36,478 nt of DNA from Adonisia turfae CCMR0081 (GCF_011009555.1 NZ_QXHD01000004.1:1409253-1445730); one strand, 5' to 3'. Shown: positions 10,321 to 19,654, counted from the first letter of the stretch. Notes: generated by a model not told the origin, from the letters alone. A program made the numbers and translations.

Positions 10321-11343
10321 TCAGGGAGCCAGATGAATGGAGTGTGGCTGAGGTCGATAACTCTGGAGCGATTTAATATACTGAGCCCGCTCAAACGCAC
10401 TGGGATCGGGGCAATTTATCTGGCTCATGCTACCTTTTAGCTGGCTAAGAGAAGCATACTCATGGTCCTGTAACCACTGACGTAAGGCCTGTTCAACGGT
10501 ACTAAGGTGATCAATGCCATAACTTAACAACGCACTTACCATCATGGTCACATCGGCCCCTGCCATTAACAGTTTGATGGCATCCTGGGCATGGTGAATG
10601 CCGCCTGTTGCGGCAAAATCGATAGGCATAATACCATAGAGAATAGCGATCCATCGCAAGGGTAGACGTAAATCTTGTGAGGTACTCAGCAGAACATGGG
10701 GATACACTTCCAGGGTGTCGATATCAATGTCAGGTTGATAGAATCGATTGAATAGAACTAAACCATTTATCCCTGTATGGGAGAGACGATGGGCAAAATT
10801 AGCCAGGTTTGTAAAATATGGACTGAGTTTGACCGCAACCGGTAGATCAACACTGTGGGTCACCGAATGCACTATATCTAGATAGGTTTGTTCAACCTGA
10901 GAAGACGTTAAGCTTATATCTGTCGGCACAGCATAGAGATTGAGTTCTAAAGCATCGGCACCAGCAGACTCAATTTGTTTAGCATAGTTAGCCCAACCAT
11001 CATTTGTCGTACCGTTCAAGCTGGCAATAATGGGAATATCCACTCGCTGTTTAGCCGCCTGAATATGCTCTAGATAAGCTTCAGCACTGACATGAAACAA
11101 AGGCCGCTGGGGAAAGTAGCTAAGCGCCTCTCCATAGCTTTCAGTTCCCTGGGTCAAATAGTAATCTAGTTCGAGGCGATCTCTATGTAACTGTTCTTCA
11201 AACAACGAATGAAGAACAATTGCCCCGGCACCCGCGTCTTCCATCTGGCGAAGATTATCCAGATTTTCGGTTAAGGGACCACAGGCACCGACGACCAGAG
11301 GAGAACGGAGGGAGAGACCAAGATAAGTGGTAGAAATATCCAT
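10321..11343 (-). CDS. Dihydroorotate dehydrogenase-like flavoprotein paired with NifJ
   Basis: This ~340-aa FMN-binding TIM barrel belongs to the dihydroorotate dehydrogenase superfamily: it has TTYLGLSLRSPLVVGACGPL at the N-terminus, ASLNG, VKLSPYFTN and AATGGIHHAQDA, the last being an FMN phosphate-site segment. It is the divergent branch annotated as DHOD-like that is found beside pyruvate:ferredoxin oxidoreductase genes in several phyla; whether it makes pyrimidine is doubtful and its substrate is unknown. ATG at 11343 (MDISTTYLGL) is preferred over 11355. It lies ~110 bp after the small membrane ORF that follows nifJ, in the same direction, and is presumably co-transcribed. A redox role coupled to ferredoxin is inference. 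Confidence 0.85.
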   Translation of the reverse strand: MDISTTYLGLSLRSPLVVGACGPLTENLDNLRQMEDAGAGAIVLHSLFEEQLHRDRLELDYYLTQGTESYGEALSYFPQRPLFHVSAEAYLEHIQAAKQRVDIPIIASLNGTTNDGWANYAKQIESAGADALELNLYAVPTDISLTSSQVEQTYLDIVHSVTHSVDLPVAVKLSPYFTNLANFAHRLSHTGINGLVLFNRFYQPDIDIDTLEVYPHVLLSTSQDLRLPLRWIAILYGIMPIDFAATGGIHHAQDAIKLLMAGADVTMMVSALLSYGIDHLSTVEQALRQWLQDHEYASLSQLKGSMSQINCPDPSAFERAQYIKSLQSYRPQPHSIHLAP

Positions 11344-11465
11344 AGTATTTATCATTGACTAGGTAACTGAGAAGATATTTTTTGCACATAGCTCAAGCCA
11401 GACGTGATCGCTGAAAAATTTAGATAGCAACAGCCATGTACGGCACAAACCATCGGTGTGTGATA

Positions 11466-11618
11466 CTAAACGTTGAGGCCCCACAGCAAATACACAGGCT
11501 TAATTACACTGGGATCTTGACTGACCCATAGAGCCCACAGTAGAGCGATTACAGCCAACAGCCACCACTTCAAAGGTTTCCATCCCAAGGAGTTACGACT
11601 TACGTGAATGTCAGTCAT
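11466..11618 (-). CDS. 50-aa single-span membrane peptide coupled to nifJ
   Basis: The ATG overlaps the nifJ TGA (sequence ATGA at 11618-11615), the classic arrangement for translational coupling. The peptide begins MTDIHVSRNSLGWKPLKWW, has one membrane helix at ~19-33 (WLLAVIALLWALWV), and ends VYLLWGLNV. Tryptophans flank the helix. I do not recognise a family. Because it is made with the PFOR enzyme it could anchor that soluble protein to a membrane, but this is inference from position. Confidence 0.7.
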   Translation of the reverse strand: MTDIHVSRNSLGWKPLKWWLLAVIALLWALWVSQDPSVIKPVYLLWGLNV

Positions 11619-14600
11619 GGTTTTTCTTCTCCTAACGCAGCTAAATACTGATATAGTTGCCACCGAGTTTGTACATCCTGTTGTGCCTGCTGCAACAGGT
11701 CTTTGGCTACCTGAGGCTGGCTATGCACCAACATCTTGAACCGATTTTCAGCATACATGGACTGTTCTAACGGTAGCTTCGGCGCACGACTATCTACGAT
11801 TAGGGGCTTTTCGCCAGATAAACGACGGCGAGGATCGTAGCGGTAGAGCAGCCAGCGACCGGAATCAACAACGGCTTTTTGATGGCTCATGGCAGCGGAC
11901 ATATTAATTCCGTGGGCAATGCAGTGGGCATAGGCAATGATCATAGACGGCCCATCATAGGATTCGGCCTCCAGGAAGGCTTTAAGGGTATGTTCATCAC
12001 GCGCGCCCATGGCTACACTAGCGACATAAGCATTACCGTAGGTCATAGCCATTAGACCCAGGTCTTTCTTAGGTGTTGTTTTACCACCTGCTGCAAACTT
12101 GGCAACAGCGCCTCTAGGGGTAGCTTTAGATTGTTGTCCACCAGTGTTGGAATAGACTTCTGTGTCGAGAACAAGGATATTGACGTTGCGATCGCAACTC
12201 AACACATGATCCAACCCACCATAGCCAATATCATAGGCCCAGCCATCCCCCCCTACAATCCAGACACTCTTTTTCACCAGATAGTCTGTCAGGGGCAACA
12301 ACCGTTGAATTTTATCCTTCAGCTCTATCGAAATCTCCTGTACTATCAATTTCTCCAACAAGCCTTTAAGCTGAGCTACACGCTCTCGTTGCTCGACAAT
12401 ATCAGCCTCATCTGTTTGCTGGGCTTGCAGAATTTGTTTGGCCAATTGCTCCAGATGAGAAAAGCCAACTTCCACAACCATCTCTGCATCGACCTGCTGT
12501 AATAGTTCAGCTGCGTAGGTAGTCTGTTTATCAATGGACACCCGGAATCCTAAGCCAAATTCAGCATTGTCTTCAAACAATGAATTTGACCAAGCTGGCC
12601 CCCGTCCATCTGCATTATGGCTCCAGGGAGTAGTGGGCAGATTGCCTCCATAAATAGAGGAACAGCCAGTGGCATTGGCCACCAGTAAGCGGTCGCCAAA
12701 GAGCTGAGTTAACAACTTCAGATAGGGTGTTTCACCACAACCCGCACAGGCTCCAGAAAACTCAAACAAGGGCTGCTGCATTTGCTGCTGACTGATCTTG
12801 TGCAGATTCAGCTGCTGCCGATCCGGGTTCGGTAGATTCTTAAAGAACTCCCAGTTAGGTTTCTCCTGCTGCCGTAGATCAACAATATTTCGACCATTTC
12901 CATTGACTGATGCTTCTTGGTAGACGGGGGTCATATTGATCGCTTTAAGTCGAGGAATTGACTTATTTTTAGCCGGGCACACATCGACACAGATACCGCA
13001 CCCCGTACAGTCTTCCGCCGCCACCTGGAGGATAAATTCTTGCCCCGACCACTCGCGAGCGGTGGCATGCTTAAAGGTTTTCGGGACTCCATCCCATGCC
13101 TCTGGTTTATAAACCTTGCTACGGATGACGCCATGGGGACAAGCCATCACACATTTGCCACACTGGACACAGATATCTGGATCCCAGACAGGAATTGTCT
13201 GGGCAATATTGCGTTTCTCCCATTGAGCAGTGCCCGTTGGATAGGTACCATCACAGGGTAAGGCACTGACAGGAAGGGTATCTCCCTGGCGTTGCATCAT
13301 TTTACCGAGAACGTTTTTTACAAAGGCAGGTGCTGCCTCTGCCACAGAAGACTTTAAAGGAGGAATCTTGCCAACTTGTATTTCTGCTGGTAAAGGAATC
13401 TTATACAAATATTGCAGCGTTTGATCCACGGCCTCCAGGTTCATCAATACGACTTTTTCACCTTTTTTGCCATAGGTTTTCGCAATAGAGGTCCGAATAG
13501 CATCCAGTGCCTCTGGGGTTGGCAAAATCTTAGATAGGGCAAAGAAGCAGGTTTGCATCACCGTATTGATCCGGCCTCCCAACCCAACGGATCGAGCGAC
13601 TTCATAGGCATTAATGACATAGACCTCAAGGTGTTTTTGAAGAATCTGGGTCTGAATCCGTTCGGGTAGCTTATCCCACACCTGATCTAGGACATACGGC
13701 GAATTTAACAACAACGTAGCCCCTGACATAGCAGGCCCTAAAATATCCAGCTGATCTAAGAGCATCCATTGGTGACAGGCAATAAAATTAGCCTGGTTAA
13801 TTAGATAAGGGGCATGGATAGCATCAGGACCGAAGCGCAGGTGAGAGATGGTGACCGAACCCGACTTTTTCGAATCGTAGACAAAGTAGCCTTGGGCATG
13901 ATGATCAGTGGTCTCACCAATAATCTTGATAGTATTTTTATTAGCACCCACCGTCCCATCTGAACCTAGACCGTAGAAAACTGCACGGATAGTCTGCTCT
14001 GGCTCGATGGAAAATGTGGCATCATAGGCCCAACTGGTATGGGTCACATCATCGTCAATGCCGATGGTAAAGTGATTTTGGGGCTCTTTCTGACTATGTT
14101 GAAACCCATCCAGTAAAAGATGATCAAAAACAGCTTTGACCATTGCTGGGGTAAATTCTTTTGACGAGAGTCCATACCGTCCCCCCACAATCATCGGCAA
14201 CTGATGGTCTACTGTGGTGAAATGTGATTCTATCAGGGCTGAGAGAACGTCTAAATAGAGAGGTTCACCCGCTCCCCCTGGCTCCTTAGTGCGATCTAAG
14301 ACAGCAATCGCCTTGACGGTTTTGGGAAGAACTGCCGCAAATCGTTGGACATCAAAGGGACGATAGAGTCGGACTTTAACCACACCGACATTTTCTCCCA
14401 TCTCATTAAGGGCGTCCACAGTCGCCTGAGCTGTTTCACAGCCAGATCCCATTAACACCATCACTCTTTCTGCATTAGGATCACCATAATATTGGAATGG
14501 CTGATACTGTCGCCCCGTGAGTTGGGCAAATCTATCCATTGCCTGTTCGACAATATCCACACAGCCAGGATAGTAAAGGTTTACGGCTTCCCGTGCCTGG

Positions 14601-15298
14601 AAGAACACATCAGGATTCTGGGCCGTACCTCGCATCACCGGATGGTCAGGACTCAGAGCCCGTTGACGGTGTTGAGTAATTGGCTCATTATCGATCAGAG
14701 AACGTAAACTCTCCTGGGAAAGAAGATCTATCTTTTGAATCTCGTGGGAGGTGCGAAACCCATCAAAAAAGTGGATAAAGGGAATACGACTGGCGAAGGA
14801 GGCCATTGTTGCGATCGCAGCCATATCCTGTGCCTCTTGCACCGACGCAGAACACAGCATGCCAAACCCAGTACTGCGAGCCGCCATCACATCACTATGG
14901 TCCCCAAAAATGGACAGGGCCTGAGCCGCTACCGACCGCGCTGCGACATGAATAACACAGGGCGTCAGTTCACCCGCAATCTTGTAGAGATTTGGCAGCA
15001 TTAACAGCAATCCCTGGGAAGCCGTAAACGTAGTTGTTAACGCCCCTGTCTGCAATGAACCATGCACCGCCCCTGCTACACCGCCTTCACTTTGCATTTC
15101 CACAATGGCAGGCACCGTTCCCCAAAGATTAGGCTTGTTGCTAGCTGCCCAGACATCCGCCCATTCACCCATAGGTGATGCCGGGGTGATTGGGTAAATT
15201 GCAATCACTTCATTGAGGGCATAGGCCACCCGTGCGACGGCTTCGTTGCCATCTAAGGTGGCAAACCGAGGTTGAACAGGTACAGAGGTTTGCATCAT
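11615..15298 (-). CDS. nifJ: Pyruvate:ferredoxin (flavodoxin) oxidoreductase
   Basis: This 1227-aa single-chain PFOR catalyses pyruvate + CoA + oxidised ferredoxin to acetyl-CoA + CO2 + reduced ferredoxin. The N-terminal pyruvate-binding region carries NEAVARVAYALNEVIAIYPITPASPMG-type sequence (~13 onward). A two-[4Fe-4S] ferredoxin domain has CVQCGKCVMACP from residue ~710 and CTGCGICVDVCP ~60 residues later. The C-terminal TPP domain includes ACAGCGETPYLK, the GDGWAYDIGYGG motif and TEVYSNTGGQQSKATPRGA. Length is normal. It begins at ATG 15298 or the adjacent ATG 15295. It heads an apparent operon with the 50-aa membrane peptide, the DHOD-like gene and hypD, so it links fermentative pyruvate oxidation to hydrogenase assembly. 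Confidence 0.97.
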   Translation of the reverse strand: MMQTSVPVQPRFATLDGNEAVARVAYALNEVIAIYPITPASPMGEWADVWAASNKPNLWGTVPAIVEMQSEGGVAGAVHGSLQTGALTTTFTASQGLLLMLPNLYKIAGELTPCVIHVAARSVAAQALSIFGDHSDVMAARSTGFGMLCSASVQEAQDMAAIATMASFASRIPFIHFFDGFRTSHEIQKIDLLSQESLRSLIDNEPITQHRQRALSPDHPVMRGTAQNPDVFFQAREAVNLYYPGCVDIVEQAMDRFAQLTGRQYQPFQYYGDPNAERVMVLMGSGCETAQATVDALNEMGENVGVVKVRLYRPFDVQRFAAVLPKTVKAIAVLDRTKEPGGAGEPLYLDVLSALIESHFTTVDHQLPMIVGGRYGLSSKEFTPAMVKAVFDHLLLDGFQHSQKEPQNHFTIGIDDDVTHTSWAYDATFSIEPEQTIRAVFYGLGSDGTVGANKNTIKIIGETTDHHAQGYFVYDSKKSGSVTISHLRFGPDAIHAPYLINQANFIACHQWMLLDQLDILGPAMSGATLLLNSPYVLDQVWDKLPERIQTQILQKHLEVYVINAYEVARSVGLGGRINTVMQTCFFALSKILPTPEALDAIRTSIAKTYGKKGEKVVLMNLEAVDQTLQYLYKIPLPAEIQVGKIPPLKSSVAEAAPAFVKNVLGKMMQRQGDTLPVSALPCDGTYPTGTAQWEKRNIAQTIPVWDPDICVQCGKCVMACPHGVIRSKVYKPEAWDGVPKTFKHATAREWSGQEFILQVAAEDCTGCGICVDVCPAKNKSIPRLKAINMTPVYQEASVNGNGRNIVDLRQQEKPNWEFFKNLPNPDRQQLNLHKISQQQMQQPLFEFSGACAGCGETPYLKLLTQLFGDRLLVANATGCSSIYGGNLPTTPWSHNADGRGPAWSNSLFEDNAEFGLGFRVSIDKQTTYAAELLQQVDAEMVVEVGFSHLEQLAKQILQAQQTDEADIVEQRERVAQLKGLLEKLIVQEISIELKDKIQRLLPLTDYLVKKSVWIVGGDGWAYDIGYGGLDHVLSCDRNVNILVLDTEVYSNTGGQQSKATPRGAVAKFAAGGKTTPKKDLGLMAMTYGNAYVASVAMGARDEHTLKAFLEAESYDGPSMIIAYAHCIAHGINMSAAMSHQKAVVDSGRWLLYRYDPRRRLSGEKPLIVDSRAPKLPLEQSMYAENRFKMLVHSQPQVAKDLLQQAQQDVQTRWQLYQYLAALGEEKP

Positions 15299-15358
15299 GG
15301 TTTCTCAACGCTGTGTTGGCGGCCTCACCAGGACATGAATACCGTATCTACAGTATTT

Positions 15359-15390
15359 AGATTAAGAAAATAGTTTGAGGAACTTGTGAA
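15359..15390 (-). promoter_or_regulatory. Shared element plus -10, upstream of nifJ operon
   Basis: Coding strand TTCACAAGTTCCTCAAA (15390-15374) is followed by 9 nt and TAATCT (15364-15359). The nifJ ATG is ~60 bp downstream. Confidence 0.85.
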
Positions 15391-15580
15391 GACCAATCAT
15401 TTTTATTTTTCGGTAAAAATTATGCCACAAGCGTCATCCCATTGGGCTCAATTGTTATCGTAAGTGTCAATCAAACCAGACACTTTGGGGCCATCAACAG
15501 ATGGAGAAAGCAAACATTGAGACAGTTAAGCGAGAGTTTGCTAAGGCAGGCAAAACTGTATAGTCATCTGCATTAGGCGC

Positions 15581-18103
15581 TTACGCTGACATAATTACCC
15601 CATTTCCCGTTACGGGCTGGTGACGGTGACCATTATTTGCCGAGTCTAGAGAGTTGGAGATCAGGGCATGTTGGAGGATTTGTTGGATGCGATCGCACCC
15701 AACAAACTCCATCTCCTGCTTAACATGGTCTGGCACATCCATCAGATCTTTTTCATTTTGCCGTGGCAACAGTACTCGACGAATACCCACCCGGTGGGCC
15801 GCCAATACCTTCTCTCGAATACCGCCAACGGGTAGCACATCACCACTTAGATCAATCTCCCCAGTCATGGCCATATCCGTACGAACCGGTTGATTTAGCA
15901 GTAGCGAGGCAATTGCCGTCAGCATCGTTACCCCTGCAGAGGGACCATCTTTGGGAATCGCCCCTGCCGGCACATGTAAATGTAATCCATTACTCTTTAG
16001 CTGAGATAGCTCAATGCCCAACTCCTTCGCATGGGCCCAAATATAGGAGCGAGCGATCTGCACAGACTCTTCCATCACATCGCCTAACTGTCCGGTTAAG
16101 GTGACTTCCCTCAGCTCAGGCAATAACACCGCCTCGACAAAAAGGACATCACCGCCCGCCAGGGTCCAGGCCAACCCTGTTGCCACCCCTGGCTGCGGTC
16201 GTTGTCGTCGATTATCCCGTAGATAGCGCGGCGGACCTAATAAGGTCTCCAACTGTTCAGGGTGGATATTGACAGACGTAGCTGCTCCAGTCGCATACTT
16301 CACTGCTATTTTGCGACAAAGGCTGCCCAGTTGCTGCTCCAGACGACGAACACCGGCTTCGCGGGTGTAGTCGTCGATGATCTGGCGTAGGGCTACCTCC
16401 GGTAAAATAATCGCATCTTTGGGCAACCCAGCTTTTTCTAGCTGTCGTGGTAGTAAGTAGGTTTGTGCAATCGCCAGCTTATCGCGATCGGAATAACCTG
16501 AGAGCTCTACAAGCTCCAACCGATCTAGCAAGGGTGGAGACACCTTTGAGAGATCGTTGGCCGTGGCAATAAAAATCACCTGGGACAGATCAAAGTCCAC
16601 ATCCAAGTACAAGTCATGGAAGCAATAGTTTTGCTGTGGATCCAAAATTTCCAACAATACCGACGCCGGATCGCCCCGGTAATCCATACCCACCTTATCC
16701 AGCTCATCTAGCATAATCACCGGGTTCTTCACACCAGCCCGATGGATTGCCTGAATAATCCGTCCCGGCATCGCCCCGATATAGGTACGACGGTGCCCCC
16801 GCAATTCTGCCTCATCTCGTAGACCACCTAGACTAATACGTTCAAAAGGACGCCCCAATGCCCGAGCAATTGATCGTCCCAGGCTAGTTTTACCCACACC
16901 TGGCGGCCCAACAAAACAAACAACCGTACCAACAGCGTAACGCTCCGCCTGCTCTCTCATCGACCCATCAGTATCAGAGGGCTGCTGCCGATGTTTGAGT
17001 TTGAAGGTGGCTAAATGCTCAATAATTCGTTCTTTTACCTTCTCTAGACCATAATGGTCTGCATCTAGAACAGTATGAGCATTTTGCAAATCTAAATTAT
17101 CTTCGACGGTCTTCTGCCAGGGCATTTCTAGCAACCAATCCAGATAGGTGCGAATAACCCCACCCTCCGCAGAACTACTACCGATCCGTTCGAGGCGCGC
17201 CAGCTCTCGCTTGATTTGTTTTTCAGCCACTGCTGGTAAGGCTATCGCGTCAAGAGTTTTACGTAGTTCAGCAATTTCTTCCTGATCGGGGTTACCCTGT
17301 CCCAACTCCTCTTGAATTTTCTTTAATTGCTGCCGCAGGAAAAACTCTCGCTGCTGCTCATCAATTTCCTTTTTGGTTTCCCCCAAAATTTGACTACGGA
17401 GCCGTTGTTCCTCGACATGTTTTTGTAAGTTACCTAACACCTGCCTTAATAGCGTCTCTAAGTCATTTTCAGCCAATGCTGACTGGGTTTCAGCCACATC
17501 TTGCTGCATTAGGATAACTGATTGATAAGCAATTTGGGCCGCATCGTCATTACGGCTCAAAACAGCTAACAATTCGTCAGGAAAATTAGGATTAAGAGAT
17601 GCGGCCTCTTCCCAAAGAGACTTGATGGCATCAACTAAGGCATTGATCTTTGTAACCTCTCCCCCATCGGCTACAGCAGCTTCTACGGTCAACGCAGGTA
17701 GCCTGCAAAACTCTACTTCAAATCCTTGCTTGGTTACGTGTAATTTCTCTAGCTGTATACGCTCTAACCCCTCAATCAGCAACTGAATAGGACCAATGGG
17801 CAGCCGTGCCATTCGCCGCACCACACCGAGGGTAGCAACAGAATATAGATCCGATATTTTTTTTGCTTCTGCCTCTGCATCACGAGCCTTAGCTAATCTC
17901 TCTAGACACTCTGGACGCATCGCTGCAATCACCATCTGCTTGCTCTCTGTAGCTACCGCTGTTTCTACAGAGGCAATAGAATGGGGGCGTCCTGCCACTA
18001 TTGGCAGAGTAATACTGGGCAATAGCACAGTATCCCGCACTGGCAGTAGAAAACCAGATTCGAATTGAGTCAATTTTTGAGCGGAATGGGGTAGCCACAG
18101 CAT
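15581..18103 (-). CDS. lon: ATP-dependent protease Lon
   Basis: This is a full-length 840-aa Lon, a soluble AAA+ serine protease. The N-terminal substrate domain starts at LLPVRDTVLLPS, followed by a coiled-coil region. Walker A GPPGVGKT is at 399-406 and Walker B is VIMLDELDKVG. The catalytic dyad is Ser722 in PKDGPSAGV and Lys765 in GIREKVLAAH; the 43-residue spacing equals that of E. coli Lon. Many cyanobacteria lack Lon, so its presence in this island is notable. It is upstream of nifJ on the same strand but ~280 bp away, and nifJ has its own promoter. A variant of the shared element with TATACT lies ~150 bp before the start. Confidence 0.96.
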   Translation of the reverse strand: MLWLPHSAQKLTQFESGFLLPVRDTVLLPSITLPIVAGRPHSIASVETAVATESKQMVIAAMRPECLERLAKARDAEAEAKKISDLYSVATLGVVRRMARLPIGPIQLLIEGLERIQLEKLHVTKQGFEVEFCRLPALTVEAAVADGGEVTKINALVDAIKSLWEEAASLNPNFPDELLAVLSRNDDAAQIAYQSVILMQQDVAETQSALAENDLETLLRQVLGNLQKHVEEQRLRSQILGETKKEIDEQQREFFLRQQLKKIQEELGQGNPDQEEIAELRKTLDAIALPAVAEKQIKRELARLERIGSSSAEGGVIRTYLDWLLEMPWQKTVEDNLDLQNAHTVLDADHYGLEKVKERIIEHLATFKLKHRQQPSDTDGSMREQAERYAVGTVVCFVGPPGVGKTSLGRSIARALGRPFERISLGGLRDEAELRGHRRTYIGAMPGRIIQAIHRAGVKNPVIMLDELDKVGMDYRGDPASVLLEILDPQQNYCFHDLYLDVDFDLSQVIFIATANDLSKVSPPLLDRLELVELSGYSDRDKLAIAQTYLLPRQLEKAGLPKDAIILPEVALRQIIDDYTREAGVRRLEQQLGSLCRKIAVKYATGAATSVNIHPEQLETLLGPPRYLRDNRRQRPQPGVATGLAWTLAGGDVLFVEAVLLPELREVTLTGQLGDVMEESVQIARSYIWAHAKELGIELSQLKSNGLHLHVPAGAIPKDGPSAGVTMLTAIASLLLNQPVRTDMAMTGEIDLSGDVLPVGGIREKVLAAHRVGIRRVLLPRQNEKDLMDVPDHVKQEMEFVGCDRIQQILQHALISNSLDSANNGHRHQPVTGNGVIMSA

Positions 18104-18256
18104 GGTTATTATCTCCCCCTATTGTGATGGATAATTGCTCGACAACATAGAAACTTTTTTTCGTTTGGGAGCAACTGTTTTTTGTTATCAGGTGTTATAG
18201 AATCAATCTCTATCAGCTCTGCCAATGGAGATTGTAATTGCCTTTGGTCCATCTCT

Positions 18257-18289
18257 AGTATAAAGCGAATGGGATGACGATCTTGTGAG
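18257..18289 (-). promoter_or_regulatory. Variant shared element plus -10, upstream of lon
   Basis: Coding strand CTCACAAGATCGTCATC (18289-18273) matches the nifJ/ftsH type at 13 of 17 positions, keeps the 11-bp half-site spacing, and is followed by 10 nt (not 9) and a near-perfect -10, TATACT (18262-18257). Confidence 0.5.
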
Positions 18290-18745
18290 TTAAACCGTAC
18301 TTACCAACCACTGATTGTGGTGAGATATGTAACGGTTTATTGCATTTACCAACTGATCAGGATATTGAGAACCAACCCTCTCCAACCTAGGCTGCTAAAC
18401 CGCTGAACGTCTTGATAGTTCATGAGATGACTCCTTCACAATCGCCTTGTCTAGTTCCCAAAAGAGGAGTTCTCTAATTACATCGCTCACCGGTATAGGC
18501 AGATGGTCAACCATCAACTCTACCCTGAATAATAGAGATACAGCTCACCAGGCAGTACAAGGTCAAGAAAATCACCGTATAGGATAATATCCCCAAAGAT
18601 AAGCAACCACCTTTGCCAAAATCTGTAGCCAATCATGGCCTCCCCTCAGAAACTCACCCTCCTATAGATAGAATCTCATCTTAAGCGTAGGTAATGAAAA
18701 TCAGGAATTCATGAGTATATCCTGCCGGTTTCCCATATTCGCCAC

Positions 18746-18777
18746 CTCATAAAGTTCTCACGTTTCATGTCTACCCT
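18746..18777 (+). promoter_or_regulatory. Shared element plus -10, upstream of psb28-like gene
   Basis: CTCATAAAGTTCTCACG (18746-18762) keeps the CTCA/CTCA 11-bp repeat although the middle differs. It is followed by 9 nt and TACCCT (18772-18777). Confidence 0.7.
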
Positions 18778-18871
18778 ATAGACGTACTTAGTGACAGAAA
18801 GTCAATTCGTATCAGATAACCCCAGTGGCCCTGCTCAAGCCAGCAGCAATAGAAGAGAAGGAATTACCATA

Positions 18872-19246
18872 ATGACCCAAATACCCAGTGTACAAATTTT
18901 TAAAAATATTCCTGAAGAAATAAGCGGCGTAAGCCTCAGACGAGATCCATCAACAGGAACCCATATTGCAGTGATACGATTTAAAACTTTAGCGTCTATA
19001 GAACATTTCTTGAGCTTTAGAAAAAGTTCAAGAAATGCGTTACACCTGATCGACACTGAGGGCGAAATCTTAATAATGCCCTCTGGTGTCAAGATGTTCT
19101 ATGGAGACATAGATGGAGAAGAGCTCACAGGCGTTGAATGCAAACTTGAGATCGATCGAGACGATCATTGGGAACGGTTCATGCGATTTATGCATCGCTA
19201 TGCAGAAGCCAATGGGTTAGCCTATGGAGAATCTGAATCAACCTAG
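18872..19246 (+). CDS. Psb28 family protein (Psb28-2-like photosystem II assembly factor)
   Basis: This 124-aa protein is recognised by the C-terminal DHWERFMRFMHRYAEANGL, the Psb28 signature, and by the SGVSLRRDPSTGTHIAVIRF beta region. Psb28 proteins bind the cytoplasmic face of photosystem II intermediates around CP47 and cytochrome b559 and protect them during assembly or repair. The divergent N-terminus suggests the Psb28-2 branch. ATG at 18872 follows an AGAAGGAATT ribosome-binding region and begins the conserved MTQIPSVQIF; an in-frame GTG at 18791 would add a non-conserved 27-residue tail and would leave a leader of only a few bases. Its promoter element links it to the hydrogenase genes. 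Confidence 0.85.
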   Translation: MTQIPSVQIFKNIPEEISGVSLRRDPSTGTHIAVIRFKTLASIEHFLSFRKSSRNALHLIDTEGEILIMPSGVKMFYGDIDGEELTGVECKLEIDRDDHWERFMRFMHRYAEANGLAYGESEST

Positions 19247-19330
19247 ATATCGCGTAGACAATTAGATAGATTGAAATCCCATCATTCGATAAGTTTCGAT
19301 AAGTTTTGCGTCCTGCTCTCCGCACCACAG

Positions 19331-19654
19331 CTAAGCATATGTTCTACAGTAAGTAATATGCATGCCAGGGGGCAACTGCCCATGGTCAGCCCACGAAACA
19401 ACATCATATTGCTGAGATAGAATATGATGCACGACGCTAATGCGGAGAGCAACCAAGCCAAACTCTGCCACCATAGGACGCAACATCAATGGCTGTGGTG
19501 GAAACAGCAGTCTCGGTATCACTACAATCAACAAACCCAGCAGCAATGCTAGATCTATCAGGGGTTCTCGTGGCTGCCCATGGGGTCTCACCAGCACTCT
19601 CGTCTTGACGTGAGGCTCGTGGTGAGGCCTATGGCCAAATCGCAGGTCCCACAA
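19331..19654 (-). CDS. Doubtful membrane ORF with internal repeat
   Basis: This frame of up to 107 aa has no ATG before a TTG start and no clear ribosome-binding site. It has a hydrophobic run LLLGLLIVVIPRLLF mid-frame and ends HITYCRTYA. The frame extends upstream through a 27-codon imperfect repeat (PHFKTKVLVGPH / PHVKTRVLVRPH). No family is recognised. It may be the remnant of a larger gene, as other decay is seen next to it. Confidence 0.22.
   Translation of the reverse strand: MWDLRFGHRPHHEPHVKTRVLVRPHGQPREPLIDLALLLGLLIVVIPRLLFPPQPLMLRPMVAEFGLVALRISVVHHILSQQYDVVSWADHGQLPPGMHITYCRTYA

Larger units (their letters stand above)
18104..18871. other. Divergent lon / psb28-like intergenic region
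   Basis: This ~770-bp gap contains the lon promoter variant (18257-18289) and the psb28-like promoter (18746-18777). A 39-aa leftward frame at 18395-18514 (starting MVDHLPIPVSDVIREL) has no good ribosome-binding site and no recognised family, so I do not call it. The rest shows no supported gene. Confidence 0.5.

Noticed and set aside
15501..15563. 21-codon rightward frame MEKANIETVKREF between lon and nifJ, considered as a transposase remnant
   Set aside because: Too short and no recognisable transposase motif or inverted repeats nearby.
18395..18514. 39-codon leftward frame between lon and the psb28-like gene
   Set aside because: No ribosome-binding site and no recognised family; kept only as a note in the intergenic entry.
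18791..18871. GTG start giving a longer psb28-like protein
   Set aside because: The extra 27 residues are not family-like, and the ATG at 18872 has a better ribosome-binding site.
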